Positions 44,008-52,995 are shown, numbered from the stretch's first letter. The stretch: 64,000 nucleotides of DNA from an uncultured Tenacibaculum sp. (GCA_947498055.1 CANMJA010000004.1:124001-188000), one strand, 5' to 3'. Notes: a model not told the origin generated them from the letters alone. Made by a program: numbers and translations.

Positions 44008-44562
44008 ATGAGTTTTGGAGAACATTGCGATTTATGTCGTCATCAACAAACAAGTTTACAAATTGGGATGACTTGCCAATTAACACAAGCAACTCCTAAT
44101 TTCAAAAATACTTGTCCAAATATTCAAATAAAAAATAGTTTTCAAGAAAAATTAGATCTCTTAAATATTGAAATTGCAAAAATAAAACGTAGTAGAAGCT
44201 CTGTATATGTTAAGTTTTACATTTCTATAATCGTTGGGCTGGCCTTTATATTTGTTGGAGTTTATTCTATAAATTCGTATTCTGATTTTTTTGAGAGTGA
44301 AGAGCTTTATTTAACTGTTTTTACTGGACTTACAGCTTGTTCTGTAGCCTATAAAATATTAAACAAATATAGAAATGAATTAAAGGTTGCTAAAACTGAA
44401 AAAAGAAAAATAGACCTATTACTTAATAAATATAAAATTACTTACACTACAGATATTAAATTCGGAAAAAAATATCATGGCGTACAAGAAGTATCCATAG
44501 AAATGAACATGAAAGGTAAATTCGCTAAACGCACCAAAACAACTTATAAAATTAATTCTTAA
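44008..44562 (+). CDS. Cys-motif membrane protein, unknown
   Basis: 184 residues. The N-terminus has a zinc-ribbon-like Cys set (HCDLCRHQQ, MTCQ, NTCP; residues 7, 10, 23, 36), then a short coiled coil, two transmembrane helices at about 68-86 and 99-115, and a basic C-terminal tail. Function unknown. It follows the MATE gene by 43 bp. Confidence 0.6.
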   Translation: MSFGEHCDLCRHQQTSLQIGMTCQLTQATPNFKNTCPNIQIKNSFQEKLDLLNIEIAKIKRSRSSVYVKFYISIIVGLAFIFVGVYSINSYSDFFESEELYLTVFTGLTACSVAYKILNKYRNELKVAKTEKRKIDLLLNKYKITYTTDIKFGKKYHGVQEVSIEMNMKGKFAKRTKTTYKINS

Positions 44563-44568
44563 AAGCAT

Positions 44569-45024
44569 TTAAATTTCTTTTTCAAAAATTATTTTTCGTT
44601 GCTCTTTTTCGTTAGTATAAACCTCTACAATATCAAATCCATTTTTTACATTCATTAAAATCATTGGTTTATAACAATTCATCGACTTTGTTCTTATTTT
44701 TACATATCCTTTTTCTCTAACTCTTTTTTCTTGTATTTCTGCTAATTTCTTTGCTATTCCTTTTCTTCTGTAGTTTGGTAGAACTCCTCCCACCCAACTA
44801 TAAAAAGTAATTTCATCATATTTATATCCGATTTTAAAACCTAATATTTCTTCCCCTTTATAAGCAATTATAGAAATTACATCTTCCTTTGTTTGTATTC
44901 TTTTAATAAACAGATCTGCATTTACATTCTCAAAAACAATAATGTATGCATTTATAAGTACTTCTAAAATAGCCTCTTCAAGAATACCTTCTGTAATGAT
45001 AAATTTTAGGTTTTGATTGCTCAT
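44569..45024 (-). CDS. GNAT-family N-acetyltransferase
   Basis: 151 residues. The acetyl-CoA-binding motif is GVLPNYRRKGIAKKLAEIQE (Q/R-x-x-G-x-G/A). The N-terminal strand is short. Substrate unknown. Convergent with 44008-44562, with only 6 bp between stops. Confidence 0.85.
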   Translation of the reverse strand: MSNQNLKFIITEGILEEAILEVLINAYIIVFENVNADLFIKRIQTKEDVISIIAYKGEEILGFKIGYKYDEITFYSWVGGVLPNYRRKGIAKKLAEIQEKRVREKGYVKIRTKSMNCYKPMILMNVKNGFDIVEVYTNEKEQRKIIFEKEI

Positions 45025-45050
45025 AATTTCTTAAAAATTAAAATTAAGAT

Positions 45051-45058
45051 TATTTTTG
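45051..45058 (+). promoter_or_regulatory. -7 box (TATTTTTG)
   Basis: TAnnTTTG 18 nt upstream of the enoyl-CoA hydratase ATG at 45077. Confidence 0.6.
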
Positions 45059-45076
45059 AAGAAATAACATAAAATA

Positions 45077-45844
45077 ATGACCACAATAAGACCTAATGGA
45101 AGTTTATATACTAGAATTGAAAATAAAATAGCAACTCTAGAATTTGGTCACCCAGCAAGTAATTCATTTCCTAGTGAATTATTGGCAAGATTGACAAACG
45201 AGCTTAATAAATTATCTGAAAATAATGAAATTACTGTTATCATTTTAAAATCGGAAGGAGAAAGAGCTTTTTGTGCAGGAGCTTCTTTTGACGAATTAAT
45301 TGCAATTAATAATTTACAAGACGGAAAAGCTTTTTTCTCAGGTTTTGCCAACGTTATTAATGCTATGAGAACATGTAAAAAACTTATAATTGGTAGCATA
45401 CAAGGTAAAACTGTAGGCGGCGGTGTTGGTTTAGCTGCTGCTTGCGATTATGTATTGGCAACAGAAGCCGCTTCTATAAAATTATCTGAATTAACTATTG
45501 GTATTGGTCCGTTTGTTATTGCACCAGCAGTAGAACGAAAAATAGGTGTTAGTGGTTTGGCAGAATTAACTCTAGGTGCTAAAAGCTGGAAAAATGCTTA
45601 TTGGGCAAAAGAAAAAGGTTTATATGCTCGTGTTTTCGAATCTATTTCTGAATTAGAAAAAGAAGTAGAAATACTAGCAGATAATTTATCTAGTTATAAT
45701 CCGGAAGCCTTATTAGAAATGAAAAAAGCATTGTGGAAAGGTACCGAACATTGGAATAATTTATTAATTGAACGTGCAGAAACTTCTGGTAAATTAGTGC
45801 TTTCTGATTTTACTAAAAAAGCGTTAGCAAAATTTAAAAAATGA
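45077..45844 (+). CDS. enoyl-CoA hydratase/isomerase-family protein
   Basis: 255 residues of the crotonase fold: AFCAGASFDEL and an oxyanion-hole GKTVGGGVGLAAACD motif, then the ELTIGIGP segment. The catalytic acidic residues of true hydratases are only partly present, so an isomerase or methylglutaconyl-CoA hydratase-like role is possible. Overlaps the next GNAT gene by 4 nt. Confidence 0.88.
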   Translation: MTTIRPNGSLYTRIENKIATLEFGHPASNSFPSELLARLTNELNKLSENNEITVIILKSEGERAFCAGASFDELIAINNLQDGKAFFSGFANVINAMRTCKKLIIGSIQGKTVGGGVGLAAACDYVLATEAASIKLSELTIGIGPFVIAPAVERKIGVSGLAELTLGAKSWKNAYWAKEKGLYARVFESISELEKEVEILADNLSSYNPEALLEMKKALWKGTEHWNNLLIERAETSGKLVLSDFTKKALAKFKK

Positions 45845-46296
45845 TTACTTTAATTCGTACCAATTCAACAGATAAAGATTTTATACAATTAGTTAAAGAG
45901 TTAGATGCTTTTTTAGCAATTACTGATGGAGAAGATCATGCTTTTTATAACCAATTTAATCAACTAGATACTATTAAACACACATTAGTTGCCTTTGTAA
46001 ATGAAACTCCTGTAGCTTGCGGTGCTATTAAAAAATTTGATGCTACTACCGTAGAAATAAAAAGAATGTTTACCTCAGAAAAAGCAAGAGGAAAAGGAAT
46101 TGCAACTAAAATATTATTGGAATTAGAAAAGTGGGCTTCAGAATTAGGATTTAAAAGATGTATTTTAGAAACAGGTATTCGACAAGTTGAAGCTATTGGC
46201 TTGTATAAAAAAAACAACTATAAACAGATTGATAATTATGGACAATATGCTGGTGTTGAAGAAAGTGTATGTTTTGAAAAAATAAATGTAGAATAA
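45841..46296 (+). CDS. GNAT-family N-acetyltransferase
   Basis: 151 residues. EIKRMFTSEKARGKGIATKI carries the R-x-x-G-x-G/A acetyl-CoA motif and ILETGIRQVEAIGLYKKNNY the second half of the fold. It overlaps the enoyl-CoA hydratase gene upstream and the small membrane-protein gene downstream, forming a tight operon. Confidence 0.88.
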   Translation: MITLIRTNSTDKDFIQLVKELDAFLAITDGEDHAFYNQFNQLDTIKHTLVAFVNETPVACGAIKKFDATTVEIKRMFTSEKARGKGIATKILLELEKWASELGFKRCILETGIRQVEAIGLYKKNNYKQIDNYGQYAGVEESVCFEKINVE

Positions 46297-46463
46297 TGTT
46301 TTTATATCAAAAATTAGAAGATACTAAATCTTATAAAGCAGGTTATGAAGTGGGCAAATGGGTAGCAGATAATCCTTATTTAACAATTATTATAAGTATT
46401 GCATTAATAATTGGTTTATTCTTCGCTCTATCAAAAATAATTAAATATTTAAGATCTAATTAG
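46296..46463 (+). CDS. 55-aa single-span membrane protein
   Basis: Begins MFLYQKLEDTKSYKAGYEVG with one helix at about 30-49 (LTIIISIALIIGLFFAL) and ends KYLRSN. Its ATG overlaps the TAA of the preceding GNAT gene (TAATG), a classic coupling arrangement that supports its being translated. Function unknown. Confidence 0.68.
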   Translation: MFLYQKLEDTKSYKAGYEVGKWVADNPYLTIIISIALIIGLFFALSKIIKYLRSN

Positions 46464-46472
46464 TATAATTCG

Positions 46473-46480
46473 TACTTTTG
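46473..46480 (+). promoter_or_regulatory. -7 box (TACTTTTG)
   Basis: A TAnnTTTG match 23 nt before the 31-aa gene at 46504, so the small gene and queD have their own promoter. Confidence 0.65.
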
Positions 46481-46503
46481 GAGAATAAATTAACAACAAA
46501 AAT

Positions 46504-46599
46504 ATGGGAGGAGATTATTTATTTCTTGTATTAGGTTTCGGTGTTGCTATCGTATACTTTTATAATAAATACAGGAGTAATAAAAAATATAGAAGATAG
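46504..46599 (+). CDS. 31-aa membrane peptide upstream of queD
   Basis: Reads MGGDYLFLVLGFGVAIVYFY, then a basic NKYRSNKKYRR tail. One transmembrane span. Its TAG shares a base with the GTG start of queD (TAGTG), so queD translation is probably coupled to it. The arrangement with its own promoter makes it more than a random frame. Confidence 0.6.
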   Translation: MGGDYLFLVLGFGVAIVYFYNKYRSNKKYRR

Positions 46600-47048
46600 T
46601 GAGTAACATTAGAATTACAAAGCAATTCAATTTTGAAACTGGTCATGCTCTTTATGGCTATGATGGTAAGTGTAAAAATGTACATGGTCATAGTTATAAA
46701 TTATCTGTTACTGTAATTGGTACTCCTATTACAGATACTAACAATGTAAAATATGGAATGGTAATTGACTTTGGTGACTTAAAAACCATTGTAAAAGAAG
46801 AAATTGTAGATGTTTTTGACCATGCTACTGTATTTAATAAAAACACTCCTCATTTAGAACTTGCAATGGAGCTAAAAAACAGAGGACATGATGTTATTTT
46901 AGTAGATTATCAACCTACTAGTGAAATGATGGTGATTGATTTTGCACAAAAAATAAAAGCACGATTACCAAAAAATATAACACTACACTCTTTAAAGCTT
47001 CAGGAAACAGAAACTTCTTTTGCGGAATGGTTTGCTAGTGATAATTAA
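46599..47048 (+). CDS. queD: 6-carboxytetrahydropterin synthase (QueD/PTPS family)
   Basis: 149 residues with GTG start. Zn ligands His16, His29 and His31 (TGHALYG and NVHGHSYK), Cys25 as catalytic residue, and DFGDLK and the HATVFNKNTPH segment are present. It converts dihydroneopterin triphosphate to carboxy-tetrahydropterin in queuosine synthesis. The folE product at 39669 supplies the same substrate. Confidence 0.92.
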   Translation: MSNIRITKQFNFETGHALYGYDGKCKNVHGHSYKLSVTVIGTPITDTNNVKYGMVIDFGDLKTIVKEEIVDVFDHATVFNKNTPHLELAMELKNRGHDVILVDYQPTSEMMVIDFAQKIKARLPKNITLHSLKLQETETSFAEWFASDN

Positions 47049-47077
47049 CCTTTTTTTATTTTTTTAAAACAACAAAA

Positions 47078-48271
47078 ATGTATGAAATTTCTATAAAAGA
47101 AGCTAGAAAAATTATACTGTTGTCGCAAAAAATTCCTCCAATAAAGAAAAAAGGAACTACTCTTACTACTACTTTAGAAGTAATTCAACATTTAGGGTAT
47201 GTTCAAATAGATACTATTTCTGTTATTCAAAGAGCGCACCATCATACTTTATGGAACCGAAACCCTAGCTATAAAACTACGCATATAAACGATTTAATGG
47301 CTAGCAAACAAATTTTCGAATATTGGTCGCATGCCGCTGCGTATCTTCCAATGGAGGAATATCGTTACAGTTTACCACGAAAAAAGGCATTTGCTAATGG
47401 TATAGAAAAACATTGGCATACATGTGATACACAATTAATGAAATTTGTTCTTAATAGAATTGCTAAAGAAGGCCCTCTAATGGCTAAAGACTTTGATGGT
47501 AAAGGAAAAAAAACTGGAGAATGGCAAACGAAGCCAACCAAAAAAGCGTTGGTAAATTTATTTATGCAGGGTGAATTAATGATTTCTCACCGTAACAACT
47601 TTCAAAAAGTGTATGACTTAACAGAACGTGTTTTACCTAAAAATATAAATACTTCTGAACCAAATACGAAAGAGCATACTCGGTTTTTAATTTTAAAATA
47701 TTTAAAAACAAACGGAATAGGAAAAGCTTCAGAAATGATTTATTTGCTAAAAAACATGAAATCTGATCTATTAAATGTATTAGAAGAAATGATGTTAAGT
47801 AATGAATTACTATCAATAAAAGTTAAAAAAGAACTGTATTACGCATTACCTTCTTCTTTAGCTCTTTTAGAAAAACCTTTGAAAAGAAGTAGTCTTAAAA
47901 TACTATCTCCTTTCGATAATCTTCTTATTCAGCGTAAACGTACTAAAGAACTTTTTAATTTCGATTATTTATTAGAATGTTACGTGCCAGCAGCAAAAAG
48001 AAAATTTGGCTATTTTGTATTGCCAATTTTATGGAATGGTAACTTAATTGCTCGTATGGATTGTAAAGTAGATAGAAATTTGGCTGTTTTACATATTTAC
48101 AACCTTATACTAGAGCCTTCTTTAAAGAAAACTAACTCCTTTATTCATGCACTAAGTAAGGAATTAATGTCTTTCCTTATTTTTAATGAATGCAAACAAA
48201 TTCAATTACATAAAACAAACCCTATACACATAAAAGAACAACTAGATTCTGAAATTAAAAAATCACTATAA
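47078..48271 (+). CDS. YcaQ-type DNA glycosylase (HTH_42)
   Basis: 397 residues of the winged-helix YcaQ/AlkX family, which unhooks interstrand crosslinks. LGYVQIDTISVIQRAHHHTLWNRNPSY holds the catalytic Q-x-D region; SHAAAYLP, LLIQRKRTKELF and GYFVLPI are family hallmarks. Length is normal for the family. Confidence 0.88.
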   Translation: MYEISIKEARKIILLSQKIPPIKKKGTTLTTTLEVIQHLGYVQIDTISVIQRAHHHTLWNRNPSYKTTHINDLMASKQIFEYWSHAAAYLPMEEYRYSLPRKKAFANGIEKHWHTCDTQLMKFVLNRIAKEGPLMAKDFDGKGKKTGEWQTKPTKKALVNLFMQGELMISHRNNFQKVYDLTERVLPKNINTSEPNTKEHTRFLILKYLKTNGIGKASEMIYLLKNMKSDLLNVLEEMMLSNELLSIKVKKELYYALPSSLALLEKPLKRSSLKILSPFDNLLIQRKRTKELFNFDYLLECYVPAAKRKFGYFVLPILWNGNLIARMDCKVDRNLAVLHIYNLILEPSLKKTNSFIHALSKELMSFLIFNECKQIQLHKTNPIHIKEQLDSEIKKSL

Positions 48272-48277
48272 AAACAA

Positions 48278-48285
48278 TATCTTTG
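48278..48285 (+). promoter_or_regulatory. -7 box (TATCTTTG)
   Basis: TAnnTTTG 32 nt upstream of the lipocalin-like lipoprotein gene. Confidence 0.6.
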
Positions 48286-48317
48286 GAGTTGTTAATTCTT
48301 TTAAAAAAATCTCAATT

Positions 48318-48857
48318 ATGAAACTATTAAAATCATTTATTTTACTCTTTTCTCTTGCTAGTATCGTTATTAGTTGTGGAGATGATAATGATACTCCTAG
48401 TTTTGATTTGTCTTCTGATAACATTACGGGAACCTATGCAATAACAAAATTAATTGCAAGTAAAGAAGAAACTACAACAACTTCAGGTGAAACAGTTAAA
48501 GTTTCTGACACTTCTGTTAAAGGAGATACATTTCAAATAGATTTAGTATTATCTACAAACGGAACTTATACTATTTCAGGAGAATATAGAAGAGTATCTG
48601 TTATTACTGTAAATAATGGTTCTGCTCCTAAAGAAGAGGCAAAAATCATTACTATTGATGGTTCTGGCAATTATGTTTTGAATAGTAGCGATAAAGAAAT
48701 TACATTAAACTCTTCAGACTCTGATGACTCTTTTGTGGGTACTTATAAAATTGTTTCATTTAATGAAAAACTTTTAGCAATCTCAAAAGAAACTGAGATT
48801 GTAGATAAAGAAGATACAGTAACTGAAAAAATTGAAATTACTTTTGAAAGAAAGTAA
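48318..48857 (+). CDS. lipocalin-like lipoprotein
   Basis: 179 residues. Lipobox SIVISCGDD (Cys 20), then DNITGTYAITKL and GSGNYVLNSSDKEITLNS, beta-strand-rich sequence of the lipocalin-like Bacteroidota lipoproteins. Ends at a strong terminator. Function unknown, probably ligand binding in the envelope. Confidence 0.72.
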   Translation: MKLLKSFILLFSLASIVISCGDDNDTPSFDLSSDNITGTYAITKLIASKEETTTTSGETVKVSDTSVKGDTFQIDLVLSTNGTYTISGEYRRVSVITVNNGSAPKEEAKIITIDGSGNYVLNSSDKEITLNSSDSDDSFVGTYKIVSFNEKLLAISKETEIVDKEDTVTEKIEITFERK

Positions 48858-48876
48858 ATCGACACTGACGTGATAT

Positions 48877-48907
48877 AAAAAAGCAGGCTTATTTAGTCTG
48901 CTTTTTT
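48877..48907. terminator. bidirectional terminator
   Basis: AAAAAAGCAG, 11-nt loop, CTGCTTTTTT between the lipoprotein gene and the convergent pth gene. Confidence 0.8.
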
Positions 48908-48924
48908 ATCTATTTAATTCCCCT

Positions 48925-49554
48925 TTATTTTCCATTAAATGTATTCATCGTATTTGATAAACCCGCAGTAATAAAAGAAACAACTGCGTTAACACTCATT
49001 GGAATACGCTCTATTAAAGCACTTTCTTCCTCTTTACTCCAAGTACCTAAAACAAAATCTACTTGTCTTCCTCTACCATAATCAGCCCCTACACCAAAAC
49101 GAAATCTAGGGTAAGTTCCTGTATTAAATTTATCTTGAATATCTTTTAACCCATTGTGCCCACCCGCACTTCCTTTTCCTTTTATTCTAATTTTACCAAA
49201 ATCTATATTTAAATCGTCAGTAATCACTAAAACATTCTCTATTTGAATATTCTCTTTTTTCATCCAATACAAAACAGCTTTACCACTTAAATTCATATAA
49301 GTGTTTGGTTTTAGTACAAACACTGTTTTTCCTTTAATCTTAAGTTTCGCTACGTCTCCTAATTTCTCTGTTGAAAATGTTTCTTGATTCTCCTTTACAA
49401 AAGCATCTACGATTTTAAAACCTATATTATGTCTAGTATTGTCATACTTTTCACCAATATTTCCTAAACCAACAATTAAAAACTTTTTCATACTCTCTTC
49501 TTGCGTTTCTGTTTTTTTACCAAATAACTTCTTTAAAAATAAAGGAATTTGCAT
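48925..49554 (-). CDS. pth: peptidyl-tRNA hydrolase
   Basis: 209 residues with a flavobacterial N-terminal extension (FLKKLFGKKTE) before the canonical core starting MKKFLIVGLGNIGEKYDNTR at residue 22. NTYMNLSG, catalytic His in DNTRHNIGF, and GGHNGLKD are present. It releases peptides from drop-off peptidyl-tRNAs. A start at 49491 for the core alone is possible. Confidence 0.95.
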   Translation of the reverse strand: MQIPLFLKKLFGKKTETQEESMKKFLIVGLGNIGEKYDNTRHNIGFKIVDAFVKENQETFSTEKLGDVAKLKIKGKTVFVLKPNTYMNLSGKAVLYWMKKENIQIENVLVITDDLNIDFGKIRIKGKGSAGGHNGLKDIQDKFNTGTYPRFRFGVGADYGRGRQVDFVLGTWSKEEESALIERIPMSVNAVVSFITAGLSNTMNTFNGK

Positions 49555-49733
49555 AATTTTATTTTAATACCACAAAGCTACAAATTAGGAAAATCTTAAA
49601 AAAATGGTGTACCATAAATTATCTATTTCAAATAAGTAAAGGGGTGTATTATAAAAAATCTTCAAATTTTTTTTGCTTCTAAAAGTTAAAATTCTTGCAT
49701 TAATCTTTAGTTAAAATATTATTAACTAATAAA

Positions 49734-49786
49734 AACTGCCTCTCATCGATAAAATAAAAAAAGAACAGTTGTTTGGTGTATCTTTA
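49734..49786 (+). promoter_or_regulatory. promoter of tandem small-RNA unit 1
   Basis: AACTGCCTCTCATCGATAAA starts at 49734. After a spacer ending 26 nt past ATCGATAA comes a -7-like box TATCTTTA (49779-49786). The same block and spacing recur exactly 260 bp later. Confidence 0.6.
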
Positions 49787-49791
49787 TAATG

Positions 49792-49890
49792 TAAGTAATT
49801 GAATTTTAGATAAAAAACAAGGTGTATAGTTCGAGGGGGAACTCTATATAAGAAAAAAGAAGTCATATTAAAATCGACTTCTTTTTTGTT
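49792..49890 (+). ncRNA. tandem small RNA 1
   Basis: Predicted transcript of about 90-100 nt. It holds a hairpin TATAGTTC-GAGGGG-GAACTCTATA (49825-49848) with a G-rich loop, then a terminator AAAAAAGAAGTC / GACTTCTTTTTT (49853-49887). No coding frame of note. Paralogous to unit 2. Confidence 0.6.
49853..49887 (+). terminator. terminator of small RNA 1
   Basis: 12-bp stem with an 11-nt loop followed by T residues. Confidence 0.8.
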
Positions 49891-49993
49891 TTTTAAGAAT
49901 ACTACATCTAGTAAATTTCAAAATTACACGTATAAATTCTTTTGTTTTATTTCTTATTATAGTCATTAGTAACTACATATTCTAACTACTTAA

Positions 49994-50046
49994 AACTACC
50001 TTTCATCGATAAAATAAAAGAATAAGAAAACATTCTAGTAAATTTA
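49994..50046 (+). promoter_or_regulatory. promoter of tandem small-RNA unit 2
   Basis: AACTACCTTTCATCGATAAA starts at 49994, and the -7-like box TAAATTTA lies at 50039-50046. Same spacing as unit 1. Confidence 0.6.
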
Positions 50047-50051
50047 TAGTA

Positions 50052-50122
50052 GAGGTTTATAGTTCGGGGGAACTATAGAAGTTAATTAAAAAGAAGTCGT
50101 TATAATAACGACTTCTTTTGTT
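50052..50122 (+). ncRNA. tandem small RNA 2
   Basis: About 70 nt. A perfect 8-bp hairpin TATAGTTC-GGGG-GAACTATA (50058-50077) precedes a 14-bp terminator (50089-50119). The stem of unit 2 is perfect while unit 1 has a two-base bulge in the same stem, so the structure is conserved while the sequence drifts, which is expected for a functional RNA. Confidence 0.6.
50089..50119 (+). terminator. terminator of small RNA 2
   Basis: AAAAGAAGTCGTTA, 3-nt loop, TAACGACTTCTTTT; 14-bp stem. Confidence 0.85.
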
Positions 50123-50173
50123 TTAAAAACTTTGTGAAATTTGTTACTAAAATTTAATAATCTTAGTCCTTTT

Positions 50174-51328
50174 TTATTTTATACTATCGTAAATTGCTTT
50201 AATTAATCGAGGTGTTCTAGCATCTCCTACAGTATCAGGTCCCATTTGATTACACACGTATCCAATTGCAACTCTATTTTCTCTATCTGCACAACCAAAA
50301 GAGCCTCCCCAACCACTATGTCCGAAAGCCTTTTTATTTTCTCCATATAGTTTAAGATCTAGTGTGTTAATTATCATACCTTGAGCCCAATCAACAGGAG
50401 AACCAATCATTGCATCTAATCTAGAACTTACTACCGTTGTCATTTTATCTATTGTTTCAGAGGAAAGATAATTAAGACTATTTGATTTTCCGTTTTCGGC
50501 AAGAGGATTATATAGTTTAGCAATACCATCGGCGTTACTATGCCCATTTAAAGCTGGCATTTCTGCTTCTCTCCATTCTTTTCTATTTGGACTTTCAGCA
50601 TCTAAAATAGGGTTACCAACAGCCGAAGCTAAAAAATCTGGTAGAGTTATTAAATCTGGTAATTGATGTTGAGTTAAAGGTTTGTATAAAGTTGCTACAT
50701 TTTTATGTTCCTCTTTTGGTAATCCAATAAATACTTTTGCTCCTAATGGTTTTGCTAATTCATCTTGTAAAAAAGTTCCTATTGTTTTTCCTGAAACACG
50801 TCTTACAATTTCTCCAGCAAGATACCCTACTGTCCAGCCATGATAAGATGTAAATTCACCTGGTTTCCAATATGGAGCTTGACGAGCAAGACGATCACAA
50901 ATTAAATCCCAGTTCATTAATTCATCTAATAAAGTAAACTCTCGAAGCCCTGGATTTCCTGACTGGTGAGACATGATATGAGAAATTGTAATGTTTTCTT
51001 TTCCATTTTGCTTAAACTCTGGCCAATGTTTAGAAACTAAATCAGAATAATTAACCAATCCACGTTCAACTAATAAGGCCATACACAATCCTGTTATTCC
51101 TTTTGTCGTAGAATAAAGAGCAATTGTTGTATCTTTTGTCCATGGCTCTGTTTTCTCTTTATTTTTATATCCAGCCCATAAATCAACAACTTGTTCTCCT
51201 TTGTGATACACAGATAAAGAAGATCCTAATTCCTTATAAATATCATCACGATAAAAGTTAGATTCGTATGCTTCTTTAACACCTTCAAAACCTTTTGCTA
51301 CTGTTCCAAATATTTCTATTTTTTCCAT
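50174..51328 (-). CDS. beta-lactamase-fold serine hydrolase (EstB-like)
   Basis: 384 residues of the class C beta-lactamase/penicillin-binding superfamily. S73-T-T-K76 (SxxK), YHGW at about 163 as the Tyr motif, and FGHSGWGGS as the HxG-type third motif. No signal peptide, so it is more likely a cytoplasmic esterase than a beta-lactamase. It is 19 nt after the aldehyde dehydrogenase gene and probably co-transcribed. Confidence 0.87.
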   Translation of the reverse strand: MEKIEIFGTVAKGFEGVKEAYESNFYRDDIYKELGSSLSVYHKGEQVVDLWAGYKNKEKTEPWTKDTTIALYSTTKGITGLCMALLVERGLVNYSDLVSKHWPEFKQNGKENITISHIMSHQSGNPGLREFTLLDELMNWDLICDRLARQAPYWKPGEFTSYHGWTVGYLAGEIVRRVSGKTIGTFLQDELAKPLGAKVFIGLPKEEHKNVATLYKPLTQHQLPDLITLPDFLASAVGNPILDAESPNRKEWREAEMPALNGHSNADGIAKLYNPLAENGKSNSLNYLSSETIDKMTTVVSSRLDAMIGSPVDWAQGMIINTLDLKLYGENKKAFGHSGWGGSFGCADRENRVAIGYVCNQMGPDTVGDARTPRLIKAIYDSIK

Positions 51329-51347
51329 TTATTTGTTTATTTATTTG

Positions 51348-52889
51348 TTATAAATCGAATTTAATACCTTGTGCTAAAGGTAATTCGGTGGTATAGTTAA
51401 TTGTATTTGTTTGTCGACGCATATATATCTTCCAAGCATCTGAACCAGATTCTCTACCTCCTCCTGTTTCTTTTTCACCACCAAAAGCACCACCAATTTC
51501 TGCTCCAGAAGTTCCTATATTTACATTAGCAATACCACAATCTGAACCTGCTACAGATAAGAAGCGTTCTGCCTCACGTAAATTATTTGTCATAATAGCA
51601 GATGATAATCCTTGAGCAACACCATTTTGTAATGCTAATGCATCTTCTACATCTCCAAAATATTTTAATAAATATAATACAGGAGCAAAAGTTTCGTGTT
51701 GTACAATTTCAAAAGAATTTTCTGCTTCTGCTATTGCTGGTTTTACGTAGCATCCAGATTCGTAACCTTCTCCAGAAAGCACACCTCCTTCAACAACAAT
51801 ATTTCCACCTTCTGCTACTACTTTTTCTAAAGCAGCTTCATACATTTTTACGGCATCTTTATCAATTAATGGTCCTACATGATTATTTTCATCTAAAGGA
51901 TTGCCAATACGTAATTGACCATAAGCTGCAACTAAAGCATCTTTTACTTTATCGTACACCGATTCGTGTATAATTAAACGACGTGTAGAAGTACATCGTT
52001 GCCCTGCTGTACCAACTGCTCCAAATACAGCACCGATTACAGTCATTTTAATGTCTGCATCTGGTGTTACAATAATAGCGTTATTCCCTCCTAATTCTAA
52101 TAAAGATTTTCCTAAACGACCCGCTACTTCTTTAGCTACAATTTTACCCATACGAGTAGATCCTGTTGCAGAAACTAATGGAATACGTGTATCTTTAGAA
52201 ATGTACTCCCCTACTTTGTAATCTCCGTTTACTAAACAAGAAATACCTTCTGGTAAATTATTTTCAGCAAATACCTCTGCTGCTATATTCTGACAAGCTA
52301 CACCACATAAAGGAGCTTTTTCAGATGGTTTCCATACACATACATCACCACAAATCCATGCTAAAGCAGTATTCCAAGCCCAAACAGCCACCGGAAAGTT
52401 AAACGCAGAAATAATTCCTACTACACCTAAAGCGTGGTATTGTTCGTACATTCTATGTCCTGGACGCTCAGAGTGCATGGTTAATCCATGTAATTGACGA
52501 GATAAACCAACAGCAAAATCACAGATATCTATCATTTCTTGTACTTCACCTAATCCTTCTTGATATGATTTACCCATTTCATAAGAAACTAATTTACCTA
52601 AAGCTTCTTTTTTCTCACGTAATTTTTCACCAAACTGACGTACTACTTCACCTCTTAAAGGCGCAGGTTTTACTCTCCATTCTTTAAATGCAGCAGTAGC
52701 AGCATTCATCACTTTTTCATAATCTTCTTTTGTAGAAGCTTTTACTTTACCTATTAATTTACCATCTACTGGAGAATAAGATTCTATAATTTCTCCATTA
52801 GAAAAATTTTTAGACCCTGTAGAGGTTCCTTCATTTATTTCTTTCAACCCTAAGGTTTTTAAAGCTTCTTGAATACCAAAATCTGCCAT
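51348..52889 (-). CDS. aldehyde dehydrogenase, ALDH7 (aminoadipate semialdehyde) type
   Basis: 513 residues. Catalytic Cys299 (GQRCTSTRR) and Glu265 (LELGGNN), with VWKPSEKAPL and ATGSTRMGKIVA for NAD. The LELGGNNAI motif and GGGRESGSDAWKIYMRRQT end match ALDH7 (alpha-aminoadipic semialdehyde dehydrogenase), which works in lysine breakdown. glutaryl-CoA dehydrogenase at 27368 may lie further down the same route. Confidence 0.9.
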   Translation of the reverse strand: MADFGIQEALKTLGLKEINEGTSTGSKNFSNGEIIESYSPVDGKLIGKVKASTKEDYEKVMNAATAAFKEWRVKPAPLRGEVVRQFGEKLREKKEALGKLVSYEMGKSYQEGLGEVQEMIDICDFAVGLSRQLHGLTMHSERPGHRMYEQYHALGVVGIISAFNFPVAVWAWNTALAWICGDVCVWKPSEKAPLCGVACQNIAAEVFAENNLPEGISCLVNGDYKVGEYISKDTRIPLVSATGSTRMGKIVAKEVAGRLGKSLLELGGNNAIIVTPDADIKMTVIGAVFGAVGTAGQRCTSTRRLIIHESVYDKVKDALVAAYGQLRIGNPLDENNHVGPLIDKDAVKMYEAALEKVVAEGGNIVVEGGVLSGEGYESGCYVKPAIAEAENSFEIVQHETFAPVLYLLKYFGDVEDALALQNGVAQGLSSAIMTNNLREAERFLSVAGSDCGIANVNIGTSGAEIGGAFGGEKETGGGRESGSDAWKIYMRRQTNTINYTTELPLAQGIKFDL

Positions 52890-52923
52890 TTTGTGTTTCC
52901 GTTTTAGTTGTTTAAATTGATAT

Positions 52924-52931
52924 CAAATTTA
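52924..52931 (-). promoter_or_regulatory. -7 box of the ALDH7 gene (TAAATTTG)
   Basis: TAnnTTTG on the minus strand, 34 nt upstream of the ATG at 52889. Confidence 0.65.
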
Positions 52932-52995
52932 CGAATAAATCATTAACCTATAAATTAAACAAAAGGCTTGTTTTTTGTTTAAAATAAAACTTAAG

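Noticed and set aside
51602..51973. Plus-strand open frame of 123 codons inside the ALDH gene
   Set aside because: It is antisense to strongly conserved ALDH7 sequence and is composed mainly of Leu and His, typical of a shadow frame.
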